DNA from: Sphingomonas sp. IW22
GTDB lineage: Bacteria > Pseudomonadota > Alphaproteobacteria > Sphingomonadales > Sphingomonadaceae
Length of the DNA stretch: 64,000 nucleotides
NCBI RefSeq assembly: GCF_041321155.1
Contig: NZ_JBGGWB010000002.1
Coordinates: 186,001 to 250,000 of the forward strand
Reading direction: 5' to 3'
Below are positions 12,290 through 21,755 of the stretch, one piece after another (position 1 is the stretch's first letter; each line of letters begins with the position of its first letter). A program made the translations under genes and the position numbers. The notes beneath the pieces were generated by a model that did no database searches, was not told the origin of the DNA, and worked only from the letters and a program-made list of their open reading frames with translations.

Positions 12290-12652
12290 ATGGAAGATGA
12301 TCGCGTCTGGGCGTTCGAGGAAAGCCTGTGGACGGGCGACGCCGAACATTATCGCGAATCGATCGACGACGAAGCGGTGATGGTGGTGCCGACCCCGCCC
12401 TTTGTCATGACCGGCGCGCAGGCCGCCGAAGCGGTGGCCGATACGCCGCGCTGGTCGAGCGTGGCCTTTTCCGATCAACAGGTCATGCGCCCGCAGGAAG
12501 GGCTGATCGTCATCGGCTATACTGCCAAGGCACAGAAGGAGGACGGGGAGGCATATGTTGCCCACTGCACCTCAACCTATCGACGGTTAGGGCATGAGGA
12601 CTGGCAGGTCGTCCAACATCAGCAGACACCGCCGCTGACCGCCGGCGGATAG
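12290..12652 (+). CDS. SnoaL/DUF4440-like protein (NTF2 fold)
   Basis: A 120-residue cytoplasmic protein of the nuclear transport factor 2-like superfamily. Features include the early WxFEESLWTGDAEHYRES helix, a central AVMVVPTPP strand, and late strands ending TSTYRRLGHEDWQVVQHQQTP, where the Trp and paired Gln are typical of DUF4440 members. The fold serves in enzymes, binding proteins and immunity-like proteins, so no substrate can be named. A GGGAGAG lies about 7 bases before the ATG. It stands alone between the histidine kinase and the hydrolase. Confidence 0.7.
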   Translation: MEDDRVWAFEESLWTGDAEHYRESIDDEAVMVVPTPPFVMTGAQAAEAVADTPRWSSVAFSDQQVMRPQEGLIVIGYTAKAQKEDGEAYVAHCTSTYRRLGHEDWQVVQHQQTPPLTAGG

Positions 12653-12716
12653 GGCGCGGAGCGGCGGGCGGCGCGAGACGCTCGACAGCGGCGGCGATTT
12701 GCGCTGATCTGTCGGC

Positions 12717-14579
12717 ATGCGCCGCTCGCTCACCGCTCTCGCCCTCATCCTTGCCGCCGTCACGCCCGCCACCGCGCGACAGGCGCGACCCGCACCCGTC
12801 GCCGCGCCGCAGACGGCCTATGATTATCAACATGTGATGATCCCGATGCGCGACGGCGCGCGGATGGAGACGGTGATCATTCGCCCCACGGGTGCGCAAG
12901 GGCCGCTGCCGATGCTGTTGGAGCGCAGCCCCTATGGCATCCCCGATGCCGCGCCGGCGACGACGCCCGCCGACCTGCAATATCTGGCGCGCGACGGGTA
13001 CATCATGGTGTACCAGAACATGCGCGGCCGCTCTGGATCAGACGGGCGCTTCACCATGTCGATGGCGCTGGCGCCAAAGGGCGGCAAGGGCACTGACGAC
13101 GCCACCGATGCGTGGGACACGATCGACTGGCTGGTGAAGAACGTGCGCGGCAATAATGGCCGCGTGGGCATGTGGGGCGTGTCCTATCCCGGCTATGCCG
13201 CCGCCGTCGCTCTGACCGCGCCGCACCCCGCGCTGAAGGCCGTCAGCCCGCAGGCAGGGTGGAATGACTGGTGGATCAACGACGACCTCCACCGCTTCGG
13301 TGCAATCCGCCTGTCCTATGCCACCGACTGGCTGTGGCTGCTCCAACATTCCAAGCAGAACGACAATTTTCCCGGCTATAACGCGTTCGATACCTATGAC
13401 TGGTTCTTGAAACAGGGGTCGGTCGCCGATCTGGAGGCGCGCTGGTTCAAGGGTGTGTCACCGATGATGACCGCCATCGTCGAACGTCCCGATTATGACG
13501 CATCGTGGCAGCGCCAGCGGTGGACTGACGCGTTGGGGCGGGCGGGCGTCGCGACACTGTCGGTCGCGGGCTTCTGGGATCAGGAAGATCCCTATGGCCC
13601 CTGGCGCATCTATCAGCAGTTGGAGCGCGACGATCCGAACCGGCTGAACATGATCGTCGCAGGCCCATGGAATCATGGCAGCTGGCGCGGCGCGGGCGAC
13701 CGGGTGGGGCCGATCCCGATCGGCGCGGAAAGCGGCACCGCCTTTCGCCGCGATATCGAAGCGCCCTTCTTCGCCTATTGGCTGCATGGCAAGGGGGAGC
13801 GCCCCGCGTTCGAGGCACGGATGTTCCAGTCCGGCAGCTGGACGTGGCGCGACTATCAAAGCTGGCCGCCAAAGGGTGCCAGCAACCGCTCGCTATTTCT
13901 ACGCGCCGACGGCAGCCTGTCGTTCGACGCACCTCCGCCGGGGGAGGCATGCCGCGATTATGTGTCCGACCCTGCGCATCCCGTGCCTTATCGGCGGCGG
14001 CCGATCTCATCCACCTGGGGGTCGCGCGACTGGCCATGGTGGGAGGCGGACGACCAGCGGTTTCTGGGCGGGCGGCCCGATGTGCTGACCTATGTCAGCG
14101 AACCGCTGACCAGCGACCTGACGGTAACGGGCACACTGGCGGCGCGGCTGATGGCATCGACCAGCGGCACAGACAGCGATTTCGTGGTCAAGCTGATCGA
14201 CGTCTATCCCGACGATGCACAGGCCTTGCCGCGCCCGATGCAGCCCGGCGATTATGCCCGCTCCCTCAACGGATATCAGTTGCCGATCGCGATGGAGGTG
14301 CGGCGCGGGCGCTGGCTGGACGGAAACGAAGTGGCCAAGCCGCTGGTGCCCGGCCAGGTGCGGGGCTGGGACGTGCCGCTGCGCGAGCATGATCATGTGT
14401 TCAAACAGGGTCACCGCATCATGGTGCAGGTGCAATCCAGCTGGTTCCCGGTGATCGACCGCAATCCCCAACGTTTCGTGCCCAACATCGCCAAGGCGCA
14501 GCCGGACGATTTCGTCAAAGCGACGCAGCGCGTGTGCGCGGGTTCGCATATCGCGTTGCCGGTCATGATCGCCCCCTAA
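12717..14579 (+). CDS. CocE/NonD family hydrolase (S15-type acyl/ester hydrolase), exported
   Basis: A 620-residue alpha/beta hydrolase of the X-Pro dipeptidyl-peptidase/CocE family, which includes alpha-amino-acid ester hydrolases and glutaryl-7-ACA acylases. A Sec signal peptide covers about residues 1-21 (ending ATARQA). The nucleophile Ser156 lies in GVSYPG, preceded by the NMRGRSGSDG oxyanion loop. A catalytic Asp lies in GFWDQEDPYG and the His in GPWNHGSW. The C-terminal third is the jelly-roll domain typical of the family (from about residue 380, ending with WFPVIDRNPQRF). It probably acts in the periplasm on small esters or amides; the substrate is unknown. Confidence 0.9.
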   Translation: MRRSLTALALILAAVTPATARQARPAPVAAPQTAYDYQHVMIPMRDGARMETVIIRPTGAQGPLPMLLERSPYGIPDAAPATTPADLQYLARDGYIMVYQNMRGRSGSDGRFTMSMALAPKGGKGTDDATDAWDTIDWLVKNVRGNNGRVGMWGVSYPGYAAAVALTAPHPALKAVSPQAGWNDWWINDDLHRFGAIRLSYATDWLWLLQHSKQNDNFPGYNAFDTYDWFLKQGSVADLEARWFKGVSPMMTAIVERPDYDASWQRQRWTDALGRAGVATLSVAGFWDQEDPYGPWRIYQQLERDDPNRLNMIVAGPWNHGSWRGAGDRVGPIPIGAESGTAFRRDIEAPFFAYWLHGKGERPAFEARMFQSGSWTWRDYQSWPPKGASNRSLFLRADGSLSFDAPPPGEACRDYVSDPAHPVPYRRRPISSTWGSRDWPWWEADDQRFLGGRPDVLTYVSEPLTSDLTVTGTLAARLMASTSGTDSDFVVKLIDVYPDDAQALPRPMQPGDYARSLNGYQLPIAMEVRRGRWLDGNEVAKPLVPGQVRGWDVPLREHDHVFKQGHRIMVQVQSSWFPVIDRNPQRFVPNIAKAQPDDFVKATQRVCAGSHIALPVMIAP

Positions 14580-14674
14580 AGAGTGATCGACCCGCGGACG
14601 CGGGTGCGCTTAACTCATTGCTCTCGGGGGAGACTGTTCACCGGCGCCACGCACTCCCGGCGTCCAGTGAACGG

Positions 14675-14735
14675 ATCGGCATCGTCGCCGGGATGCACAG
14701 GGTCGGAACTGTGTCCCGTTCGCGACGATGCCGAT
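14675..14735. repeat. Long imperfect palindrome between convergent genes
   Basis: A perfect 14-base inverted repeat (ATCGGCATCGTCGC at 14675-14688, complement at 14722-14735) encloses a second, inner inverted repeat (GGGA-TG-CACAG at 14690-14700 with CTGTG-TCCC at 14709-14717). The whole 61-base unit can fold into one long hairpin. It lacks a T tract. It lies in the 175-base gap between the CocE-type hydrolase and the ABC-2 permease, which converge. The gap also holds a CCCGCG-GA-CGCGGG palindrome at 14591-14604. Confidence 0.7.
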
Positions 14736-14753
14736 GACCGGGCCGATGACCGG
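14730..14753. repeat. Tandem duplication of a 12-base unit
   Basis: GCCGATGACCGG occurs twice head to tail (14730-14741 and 14742-14753), ending one base before the stop codon of the leftward ABC-2 permease and overlapping the right arm of the long palindrome. Confidence 0.75.
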
Positions 14754-14754
14754 A

Positions 14755-15516
14755 TCAGCTCTTGAGCCGGTAGCCCGTCTTGAACATCCAACCAATCACG
14801 CCGACGCACAGGATCAGGAACGCAAAGGTCGCGCCCAGGCTGACCAGCACATCCACGTCGCCGCGCCCGAAAAAGCTCCAGCGAAAGCCGCTGACCAGAT
14901 AGACGACCGGGTTGAACAGGCTGACCGTGCGCCAAGGTTCGGGTAGCATGTCGATCGAGTAGAACGCGCCGCCAAGGAATGTCAGCGGCGTGACGATCAG
15001 CGCGGGGACGAGGCTCAACTGCTCGAACCCCTTGGCCCATAGTCCGATGATGAAGCCGAACAGGCTAAACGTCACCGATGTCAGGATCAGGAACGCGACC
15101 ATCATCGCCGGATGCTCGATCCGCAGATCGACGAAGAAGGTCGAGGTGACGAGGATGATCGTGCCAATCAGCATCGATTTGGTCGCCGCCGCGCCGACAT
15201 AGCCCAGCAGCAGCTCGAACGTCGAAATCGGTGCCGACAGGATCTCGTAAATGGTGCCCGAAAAGCGCGGAAAATAGATGCCGAAGGACGCGTTCGACAG
15301 GCTCTGTGTCAACAGGCTGAGCATGACCAGACCCGGCACGATGAAGCTGCCATAATCGACGCCATCGACCTGATCGATCCGGCTGCCGATCGCCCCGCCG
15401 AACACGATGAAATACAGCGCCGTCGTGATGACCGGCGTTGCCACGCTGCCCCAGAAAGTGCGGCCGAACCGCGCCATTTCAAAGCGATAGATCGCCCAGA
15501 TGCCCGGCGTGTTCAT
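14755..15516 (-). CDS. ABC-2 type transporter permease
   Basis: A 253-residue inner-membrane permease with about six transmembrane segments. It contains the ABC-2 signature near the C-terminus ([19 protein letters not shown], then [17 protein letters not shown]). It forms an exporter with the ATPase encoded just upstream; the two genes overlap by 4 bases (ATGA). The pair resembles the YadG/YadH exporters of proteobacteria; the substrate is not established and could be a polysaccharide or another envelope compound. Confidence 0.92.
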   Translation of the reverse strand: MNTPGIWAIYRFEMARFGRTFWGSVATPVITTALYFIVFGGAIGSRIDQVDGVDYGSFIVPGLVMLSLLTQSLSNASFGIYFPRFSGTIYEILSAPISTFELLLGYVGAAATKSMLIGTIILVTSTFFVDLRIEHPAMMVAFLILTSVTFSLFGFIIGLWAKGFEQLSLVPALIVTPLTFLGGAFYSIDMLPEPWRTVSLFNPVVYLVSGFRWSFFGRGDVDVLVSLGATFAFLILCVGVIGWMFKTGYRLKS

Positions 15517-16457
15517 GCCTGTGCCCCTTGTGCTTCGCGTTCGCGCACCAGATCGACGAAGATGTCCTCAAGACTGGATTTGGATGTGTCCAGATCCTTG
15601 AAGCCGATGCCCAGATCGCCCAGCTTTCGCAGCAGCGACGGGATGCCCGTCCGCTCCGCCTGTGCGTCGAACACGTAGCGCAGCTTATGGCCCTCATCGG
15701 TCAGCGTCAGGTGCCAGTCGCCCAGTTCGGCGGGTACCGAGTTCATCGGCTCGACCAGCGAAATGTCCATTTCGCGCTTGCCGAGCTTCTTCATCAGCGC
15801 GGTCTTTTCCTCGACCAGCAGCAGTTCGCCGCGATTGATGACGCCGACACGGTCGGCCATCTCCTCCGCCTCTTCGATATAATGGGTGGTCAGGATGATC
15901 GTCGTGCCGCCTTCGCGCAGGCGGTGGACCAACTTCCACATATCGCGGCGCAGTTCGACGTCGACGCCCGCGGTGGGTTCGTCGAGGAACAGCAGGTCGG
16001 GTTCGTGCGCCAGCGCCTTGGCGATCAGGACGCGGCGCTTCATGCCGCCCGACAGCTCCAGGATCTTGGCGTCGCGCTTGTCCCACAGCGACAGGTCGCG
16101 CAGCACCCGTTCGACCAGCGCGTCGTCGCGGCGCCGCCCGAACAGCCCGCGCGAAAAGCGGACAGTGGAGGTCACGGTTTCGAACATGTCGGTCGACAGT
16201 TCCTGCGGCACCAGGCCGATCCGGCGCCGCGCCTCCCGATAGTCGCGGACGATGTCGTGGCCGTCAAAGGTGATGGTGCCGGTCGACGGCGTGACCAGGC
16301 CACAAACGATGCCGATCATCGTCGTCTTGCCCGCGCCATTGGGGCCGAGCAGGGCGAAAATCTCGCCCTTGTTGATCGAAAGGTCGACGGACTTCAGCGC
16401 CTGATGCCCGGAGGCATAGGTCTTGCTGACGCCGGACAGCGTTAGGATGGGCTGCAA
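15513..16457 (-). CDS. ABC transporter ATP-binding protein (ABC-2/YadG type)
   Basis: A 314-residue ATPase with Walker A (GPNGAGKTT, about residues 37-45), Q-loop (LVPQEL), signature LSGGMKRR, Walker B ([12 protein letters not shown]) and the H-loop in TTHYIEE. A C-terminal accessory domain (about 225-314) is typical of drug or polysaccharide exporter ATPases. The TTG at 16457 is chosen because GGGGGAG lies nine bases upstream and homology begins there; a GTG at 16502 would add a 15-residue unconserved leader. It energises the permease encoded downstream. Confidence 0.9.
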   Translation of the reverse strand: MQPILTLSGVSKTYASGHQALKSVDLSINKGEIFALLGPNGAGKTTMIGIVCGLVTPSTGTITFDGHDIVRDYREARRRIGLVPQELSTDMFETVTSTVRFSRGLFGRRRDDALVERVLRDLSLWDKRDAKILELSGGMKRRVLIAKALAHEPDLLFLDEPTAGVDVELRRDMWKLVHRLREGGTTIILTTHYIEEAEEMADRVGVINRGELLLVEEKTALMKKLGKREMDISLVEPMNSVPAELGDWHLTLTDEGHKLRYVFDAQAERTGIPSLLRKLGDLGIGFKDLDTSKSSLEDIFVDLVREREAQGAQA

Positions 16458-16522
16458 GTCGGAATGCTCCCCCCGGGGATGAGAGCCGGGAGGTAAGTGC
16501 ACGCTGCCGTTACGGCAAGGTG

Positions 16523-17251
16523 TCAGGCCGCCCGTGCGGCTGCGACTGCTTCCTTCATCGCCTCCAGCGTGACCGCGCCCGAGAGGACGCGGTCGCCGAC
16601 CACCCAGCTTGGCGTACCGGTAACGCCCAGCTGCCCTGCGGTTTGCAGGTTGCGGGAGATTTCCTGTTCGGCTGCGGGGGTGGCGATGAACGCCTTTGCT
16701 CGCGTCCGGTCTAGACCCGCGCGGTCGATGGCGGCATCGATGGATGCCTGGCTCAACTGGCCGGCGGCGAACAGCGTGTCGTGAAAGGTGGCGAATTTGC
16801 CCTGTTCGGCAGCGGCAAGGCTGTATTCGGCGGCGACGCGGCTTTCGGCGCTAAGCACCGGCAATTCGCGGAATACGACGCGCACGCCCGGATCGCTGGC
16901 AATCAGCTTGTCGATCATGGGCAGCGACTGCCGACAGAAACCGCAGGCATAGTCCATATAGGCGACGACGGTGACTTGCGGGTCGGCCGCGCCCTTCCAT
17001 GCCTTGCCAAAGGGGGTGACGATCGACGCGCGCTGCGAAGCGATGACCTTGCCCGTTTCCTTGTCGCGCAGCCGCTGCATCGCCTCTGGAATGATTTCGG
17101 GGTTTTCGAGCAGCGCCGCGCGAACCGCCGCCGCATCGACCGCACCCGATGCCGGGCGCAGCGCGGCAAAAATCGCCGCGCCGGCAATGGCCGCCAGCAG
17201 GAACGCCAGCAGCATCGCCAGCGGGTTTCGGGCCAGTTTGTCGATCATCAT
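16523..17251 (-). CDS. DsbA-family thiol:disulfide oxidoreductase
   Basis: A 242-residue periplasmic protein anchored by an N-terminal transmembrane segment or uncleaved signal (about residues 10-32). The thioredoxin fold carries the active site CGFC in [12 protein letters not shown] (near residue 100) and the cis-Pro loop GTPSWVV. The segment before the thioredoxin domain (about 38-75, [13 protein letters not shown]) matches the DsbA-like ScsC/BcfH-type oxidoreductases. It probably handles disulfide isomerisation or reduction in the periplasm. Its start overlaps the stop of the M48 protease gene by 4 bases, so the two are likely co-translated as an envelope quality-control pair. Confidence 0.9.
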   Translation of the reverse strand: MMIDKLARNPLAMLLAFLLAAIAGAAIFAALRPASGAVDAAAVRAALLENPEIIPEAMQRLRDKETGKVIASQRASIVTPFGKAWKGAADPQVTVVAYMDYACGFCRQSLPMIDKLIASDPGVRVVFRELPVLSAESRVAAEYSLAAAEQGKFATFHDTLFAAGQLSQASIDAAIDRAGLDRTRAKAFIATPAAEQEISRNLQTAGQLGVTGTPSWVVGDRVLSGAVTLEAMKEAVAAARAA

Positions 17252-18600
17252 CGCCGCCGGTTGTTCTTTCGGTCTTCTTCCACCGCGACCTCGGCGGTCA
17301 TCTGGATATCTTGGGCGCGGATATAGTCGGGGGTGCCGGGCGGCAAGCCCGCCAGCGCTGCACGCGCCGAAAACAGTGCGCGTTGATGCTCGCCGCTCAG
17401 GCTGGCCTGTTCGGCGGCGGCCAGCGCGGTGCGTGGTCGGTCGCCCTTGCGTTCATACGCGGTGCCCAGCTGATACCAGGCAAAGGGATTCTGATCGTCG
17501 CGCGCCACTGCCTGACGCAGTACCTTTTCCGCTTCGTCGATGAAGCGCGGATCTTCGGTCGCGAGCAGCGCGTGGCCAAAGGTGGTGGCGATCAGCGGCT
17601 GATAATTGGTCGACGCCGTCGCCTTTCGCAGCGGATTGAGCGCTTCCAGCGGCTTGCCTGATTCGAGCATCACCTGCCCTTCGAGCTCAAGGAAATAGGG
17701 GTCGTCGGGTGCGGATTTGACCAGCGCGGCTGCTTCGGCAGCGGCCTGCTGCGGATAGCCCGATTTGTGATAGGCATAGGCGCGCGCATAACGCGCAGCG
17801 GTCGAGGTGTCGGTCGCGGGATATTTCCGCAGCGTCGATTTGGGGTCGTTCACGAACCCGCGCAATTTGGCCTGCACGCGCTGAAACCGCGCATCCCAGC
17901 CGGGCGGGGTCGGCACGTTCCACCCCGGGGCGCGCGACAGATCATTGGTCAGATTGGCGATACGCTGTCCCGACAGCGGGTGGGTGCGGTTGTACGCATT
18001 GTCCTGTGGGATGGCGAGGCGGAATTCCTGATTCTGGAGCTTCCTGAAGAACGCCAGCATCCCGCGCCCGCTGATCTTCGCGCCGTTCAGATAGCGCACG
18101 CCCGCCGCGTCGGCGGATGATTCCTGATTGCGCGAAAAGGCAAGAACCGTGCCCATCGCCGCCTGCTGCCCCGCCGCCAGGATACCGGCACCCGCATCGC
18201 CCGCGCCCGCCGCCATTGCTGCGATGCCAAGCACCAGGCTCAGGATCGAAATGCCCGTCGCCTGCTTGAACATCTGTCCCGACAGTGGCGCGTGGCCGCC
18301 GGTGACGTGGCCCAGTTCGTGGGCGATAACGCCCTGTACTTCGTTGATATTGTCCGCCGCATCGATCAGCCCCGAATGGACATAGACCGCCTGCCCCCCG
18401 GCCACGAATGCGTTGATCGAACTGTCGTTGATCAACACGATGCGGACGTTGCGGGGGCTTAGCCCGGCGGCTTCGATGATCGGGCGGGACGCGTCGTTCA
18501 GCAATGCCTCCGTCTCGGCATCGCGCAGGATCGACTGAGCGCGGGCGGGCTGGACGGCGACCAGCATCAGGAGCGCGAACAAGGCATACAGGCGCTTCAT
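17248..18600 (-). CDS. BepA-like M48 family metalloprotease with TPR domain
   Basis: A 450-residue exported zinc protease. The signal peptide covers about residues 1-21 (ending ARAQ). The M48 catalytic domain has HELGH at 94-98, in GVIAHELGHVTGGH, and a downstream Glu in ESSADAAGVRYL. The C-terminal half (about 250-440) is made of TPR-like helical repeats. The architecture matches BepA/YfgC, the periplasmic chaperone-protease that assists LptD and BAM outer-membrane assembly in E. coli. The frame is open upstream to 18642, but the ATG at 18600 begins the signal peptide. It is coupled to the downstream DsbA-like gene, which suits disulfide-dependent outer-membrane protein quality control. Confidence 0.88.
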   Translation of the reverse strand: MKRLYALFALLMLVAVQPARAQSILRDAETEALLNDASRPIIEAAGLSPRNVRIVLINDSSINAFVAGGQAVYVHSGLIDAADNINEVQGVIAHELGHVTGGHAPLSGQMFKQATGISILSLVLGIAAMAAGAGDAGAGILAAGQQAAMGTVLAFSRNQESSADAAGVRYLNGAKISGRGMLAFFRKLQNQEFRLAIPQDNAYNRTHPLSGQRIANLTNDLSRAPGWNVPTPPGWDARFQRVQAKLRGFVNDPKSTLRKYPATDTSTAARYARAYAYHKSGYPQQAAAEAAALVKSAPDDPYFLELEGQVMLESGKPLEALNPLRKATASTNYQPLIATTFGHALLATEDPRFIDEAEKVLRQAVARDDQNPFAWYQLGTAYERKGDRPRTALAAAEQASLSGEHQRALFSARAALAGLPPGTPDYIRAQDIQMTAEVAVEEDRKNNRRR

Positions 18601-18638
18601 GCGTGCCGGTATCGACGCTTTCCCTGCGACGCGCAACC

Positions 18639-20155
18639 TCAACGCGGGGCGGTGAGATGGTGCGCGAGCCAGCGGGCGGCGTCGGCGGGGCTGCGCTTGT
18701 CGGTGTCGCGATCGACCATCAGGTTCGCCTCTCGCATCGCTTCGACCGGGACAGCGCCCACCAGCGGGCGGAGCGCATCGACGAAGTGGGCATCGCCCGC
18801 GCGGTCGGGTGAGACCAGCAATACCGCGTCATAGCCTGGTATCGCGCCGGCCGGATCGGTCAGCACCCGTAGCCGGTCGGCGGCGATGCGCCCGTCGGAG
18901 GAAAAGGCGGAGATGACATCGGCCCGCCCACTGGCCAGCGCGCGATACATGAAGGTCGGGTGATAGGCGTTGGCGCGTGCGAAATTCAGGCCATATCGCT
19001 CCCGCACCGCTCGCCATTCGGGCCGTTCCAGAAACTCGACATCCGTACCGAACGCCAGGCGGGGTGCGGCGCGCGCCAGGTCGGCCAGCGACTCGACCCC
19101 CAGCGCACGGGCGCGCTCTTCCTTCATGGCAAAGGCATAGGCGTTTTCGAAACCCAGCGAGCCGAGCGACCGAACCCCATGTTCGCGCGCGGCCCAGTCG
19201 GCCACGCCCCGGACGATCGCCGCGCGGGGCGGCACGTCGCTGCGCCCCATCTGATTGGTCCACAGCGTGCCGGAATAATTGACATAAACGTCGATATCGC
19301 CGCCCGCCAGTGCCCCGAAAGCCACTGCGGAGCCCAGCCCTTCGCGGTATCGCACCCGATACCCCGCTGCTGTCAGCCGCTGTCCGATCAGCCGAGCCAG
19401 GATATATTGTTCCGAAAAGCCCTTGGCGCCGATCGTCACGGCGGGTCGACCGGTCGCGGGCAGCACGGGGGCCAGCGCCACCGCCATCGCGGCGGCCAGT
19501 GCGATCAGCGCCCCGCGCACTTGCCAGCGCCGCCGCCGGGCAAGGCCGCGCTCGACCAGCCCCAGCAAGAGGTCGACGCCGAGCGCCAGTGCCGCCGATG
19601 CCAGACACCCGGCCAGCACAAGATTCCAGTTCTGCGTCTGAAGCCCGGCAAAGATCAGGTCGCCCAGACTGGCCGCGCCGACGGTCGTCGACAGGGTCGC
19701 CGCGCCGATGGTCCACACCGCCGCCGTGCGAATCCCTGCCATGACGATCGGCGCGACCAGCGGTGCCTCTACCCAGCGCAGCCGCTGCCACCGGGTCATA
19801 CCGACGCCGTCCGCCGCCTCGATCACGGCGGGGTCCAGCCCGATCAGTCCGGTGACCGCGTTTCTGAGGATCGGCAACAGCGCATAGAGCGCCAGCGCCA
19901 TCAGCGCGGGCAGAAAGCCCAAGGCGGGCAATCCGCCGCCCAGCGCCAGCAACAGAGGATAGAATAGCGCCAGCAGCGCCAGCGCGGGGATGGTCTGGAC
20001 AAGGCTGGCCACACCCAGCGCGACGCGTGCGACCGCCGGGTGACGCGCCGACCAGATGCCCAGCGGCACGGCGATGACCAGACCGAGCGCCAAAGCGCTG
20101 AACGACAACAGGACATGCGCGGCAAGCAGGTCGGGGATACGGGCAAGCGCCCCGG

Positions 20156-20159
<4 letters not shown>
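18639..20159 (-). CDS. Fused osmoprotectant-type ABC permease and substrate-binding protein
   Basis: A 506-residue fusion. Residues about 1-215 form an OpuCB-type permease with six membrane segments and the EAADGVGMTRWQRLRWVEAP coupling loop. From about 235 to the end is an OpuCC/OsmF-type binding domain (TIGAKGFSEQYILARLIGQ), with GDIDVYVNYSGT and NAYAFAMK segments typical of betaine/choline-binding proteins. The GTG start at 20159 overlaps the ATPase stop by GTGA and has AAGGGGAC just before it. The fused layout is known in this family and puts the binding domain in the periplasm tethered to the permease. The substrate is probably a quaternary amine or other compatible solute. Confidence 0.88.
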
Positions 20160-20914
<755 letters not shown>

Positions 20915-20969
20915 CGGCAATGGTTGTGGGGAATGATGACGCAAAGGTCAAAAGACGAAAGGGACGGGG

Positions 20970-21755
20970 ATGGCGGGCGAGGGACGCAGGCGGTTGTTCG
21001 TGACGGGCGGCGCTTCGGGCATTGGCCGGGCAGTCGCGCACCGGTTCGCCGCCGCGGGATGGCGCATCGGGCTGGCCGATGTGAATCAGGAGGGACTTGA
21101 GCGGGTCGCGCGCGAGATGCCCGACGGTCGCGCCAGCATCCATGTGATGGACGTGCGCGAGCGTGAGCAATGGGCGCGCGCGCTGTCCGATTTTGCCGGG
21201 GAGGGCGGGATCGATGTCGTGTTCAACAATGCCGGCATCGCCACCGGCGGCCTGTTTGCCGACAACAGCGCCGCCGAGCTTGAGCGGACGGTGGCGATCA
21301 ACTTCATGGGCGTGGTGCATGGGGCGCACGCGGCCTATCCCTATCTAAGGCGCAGCGCGGGGTCCTGCCTGCTGAACACGGCGTCGGCGGCGGGCATTTA
21401 CGGCACGGCGGGCGCGGCAATCTATTCCGCGACCAAGTTCGCCGTGCGCGGCCTGACCGAGGCGCTGGAGGGCGAATGGCGGGCGGAGGGGATCAAGGTC
21501 CGCTCGCTGATGCCGGGTTTCATCGACACGCCGCTGCTGGACGCGGGGGTCAGTGGATCGAACCAGACGGTGCGCGAACGCGTGCGCGCCGCCGGGCTGG
21601 AATTCACGCCGGTCGAACAGGTCGCCGACGCCGCATGGCGCGCGGTGCATGGCGACGATGTGCATGTGGCGGTCGGCCGCACGGCCCGGCGGATGCGCTT
21701 TGCCGCGCGCTGGATGCCGGGCCGGTTGCGCGCCCAGATGGGCCGCAGGCTTTAG
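20970..21755 (+). CDS. Short-chain dehydrogenase/reductase (SDR)
   Basis: A 261-residue classical SDR. The N-terminal dinucleotide-binding motif is TGGASGIG (about residues 12-19). NNAG lies near residue 90, and the catalytic Ser region (LLNTASAAG) and Tyr-Lys pair (YSATK) follow. The C-terminal part (VEQVADAAWRAVHGDDVHVAVG) is typical of SDRs related to PHB/sorbitol-type or retinol-like enzymes, but the substrate cannot be inferred. It is divergent from the osmoprotectant transporter and converges on the GGDEF-EAL gene, with the two stop codons sharing two bases. Confidence 0.88.
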   Translation: MAGEGRRRLFVTGGASGIGRAVAHRFAAAGWRIGLADVNQEGLERVAREMPDGRASIHVMDVREREQWARALSDFAGEGGIDVVFNNAGIATGGLFADNSAAELERTVAINFMGVVHGAHAAYPYLRRSAGSCLLNTASAAGIYGTAGAAIYSATKFAVRGLTEALEGEWRAEGIKVRSLMPGFIDTPLLDAGVSGSNQTVRERVRAAGLEFTPVEQVADAAWRAVHGDDVHVAVGRTARRMRFAARWMPGRLRAQMGRRL

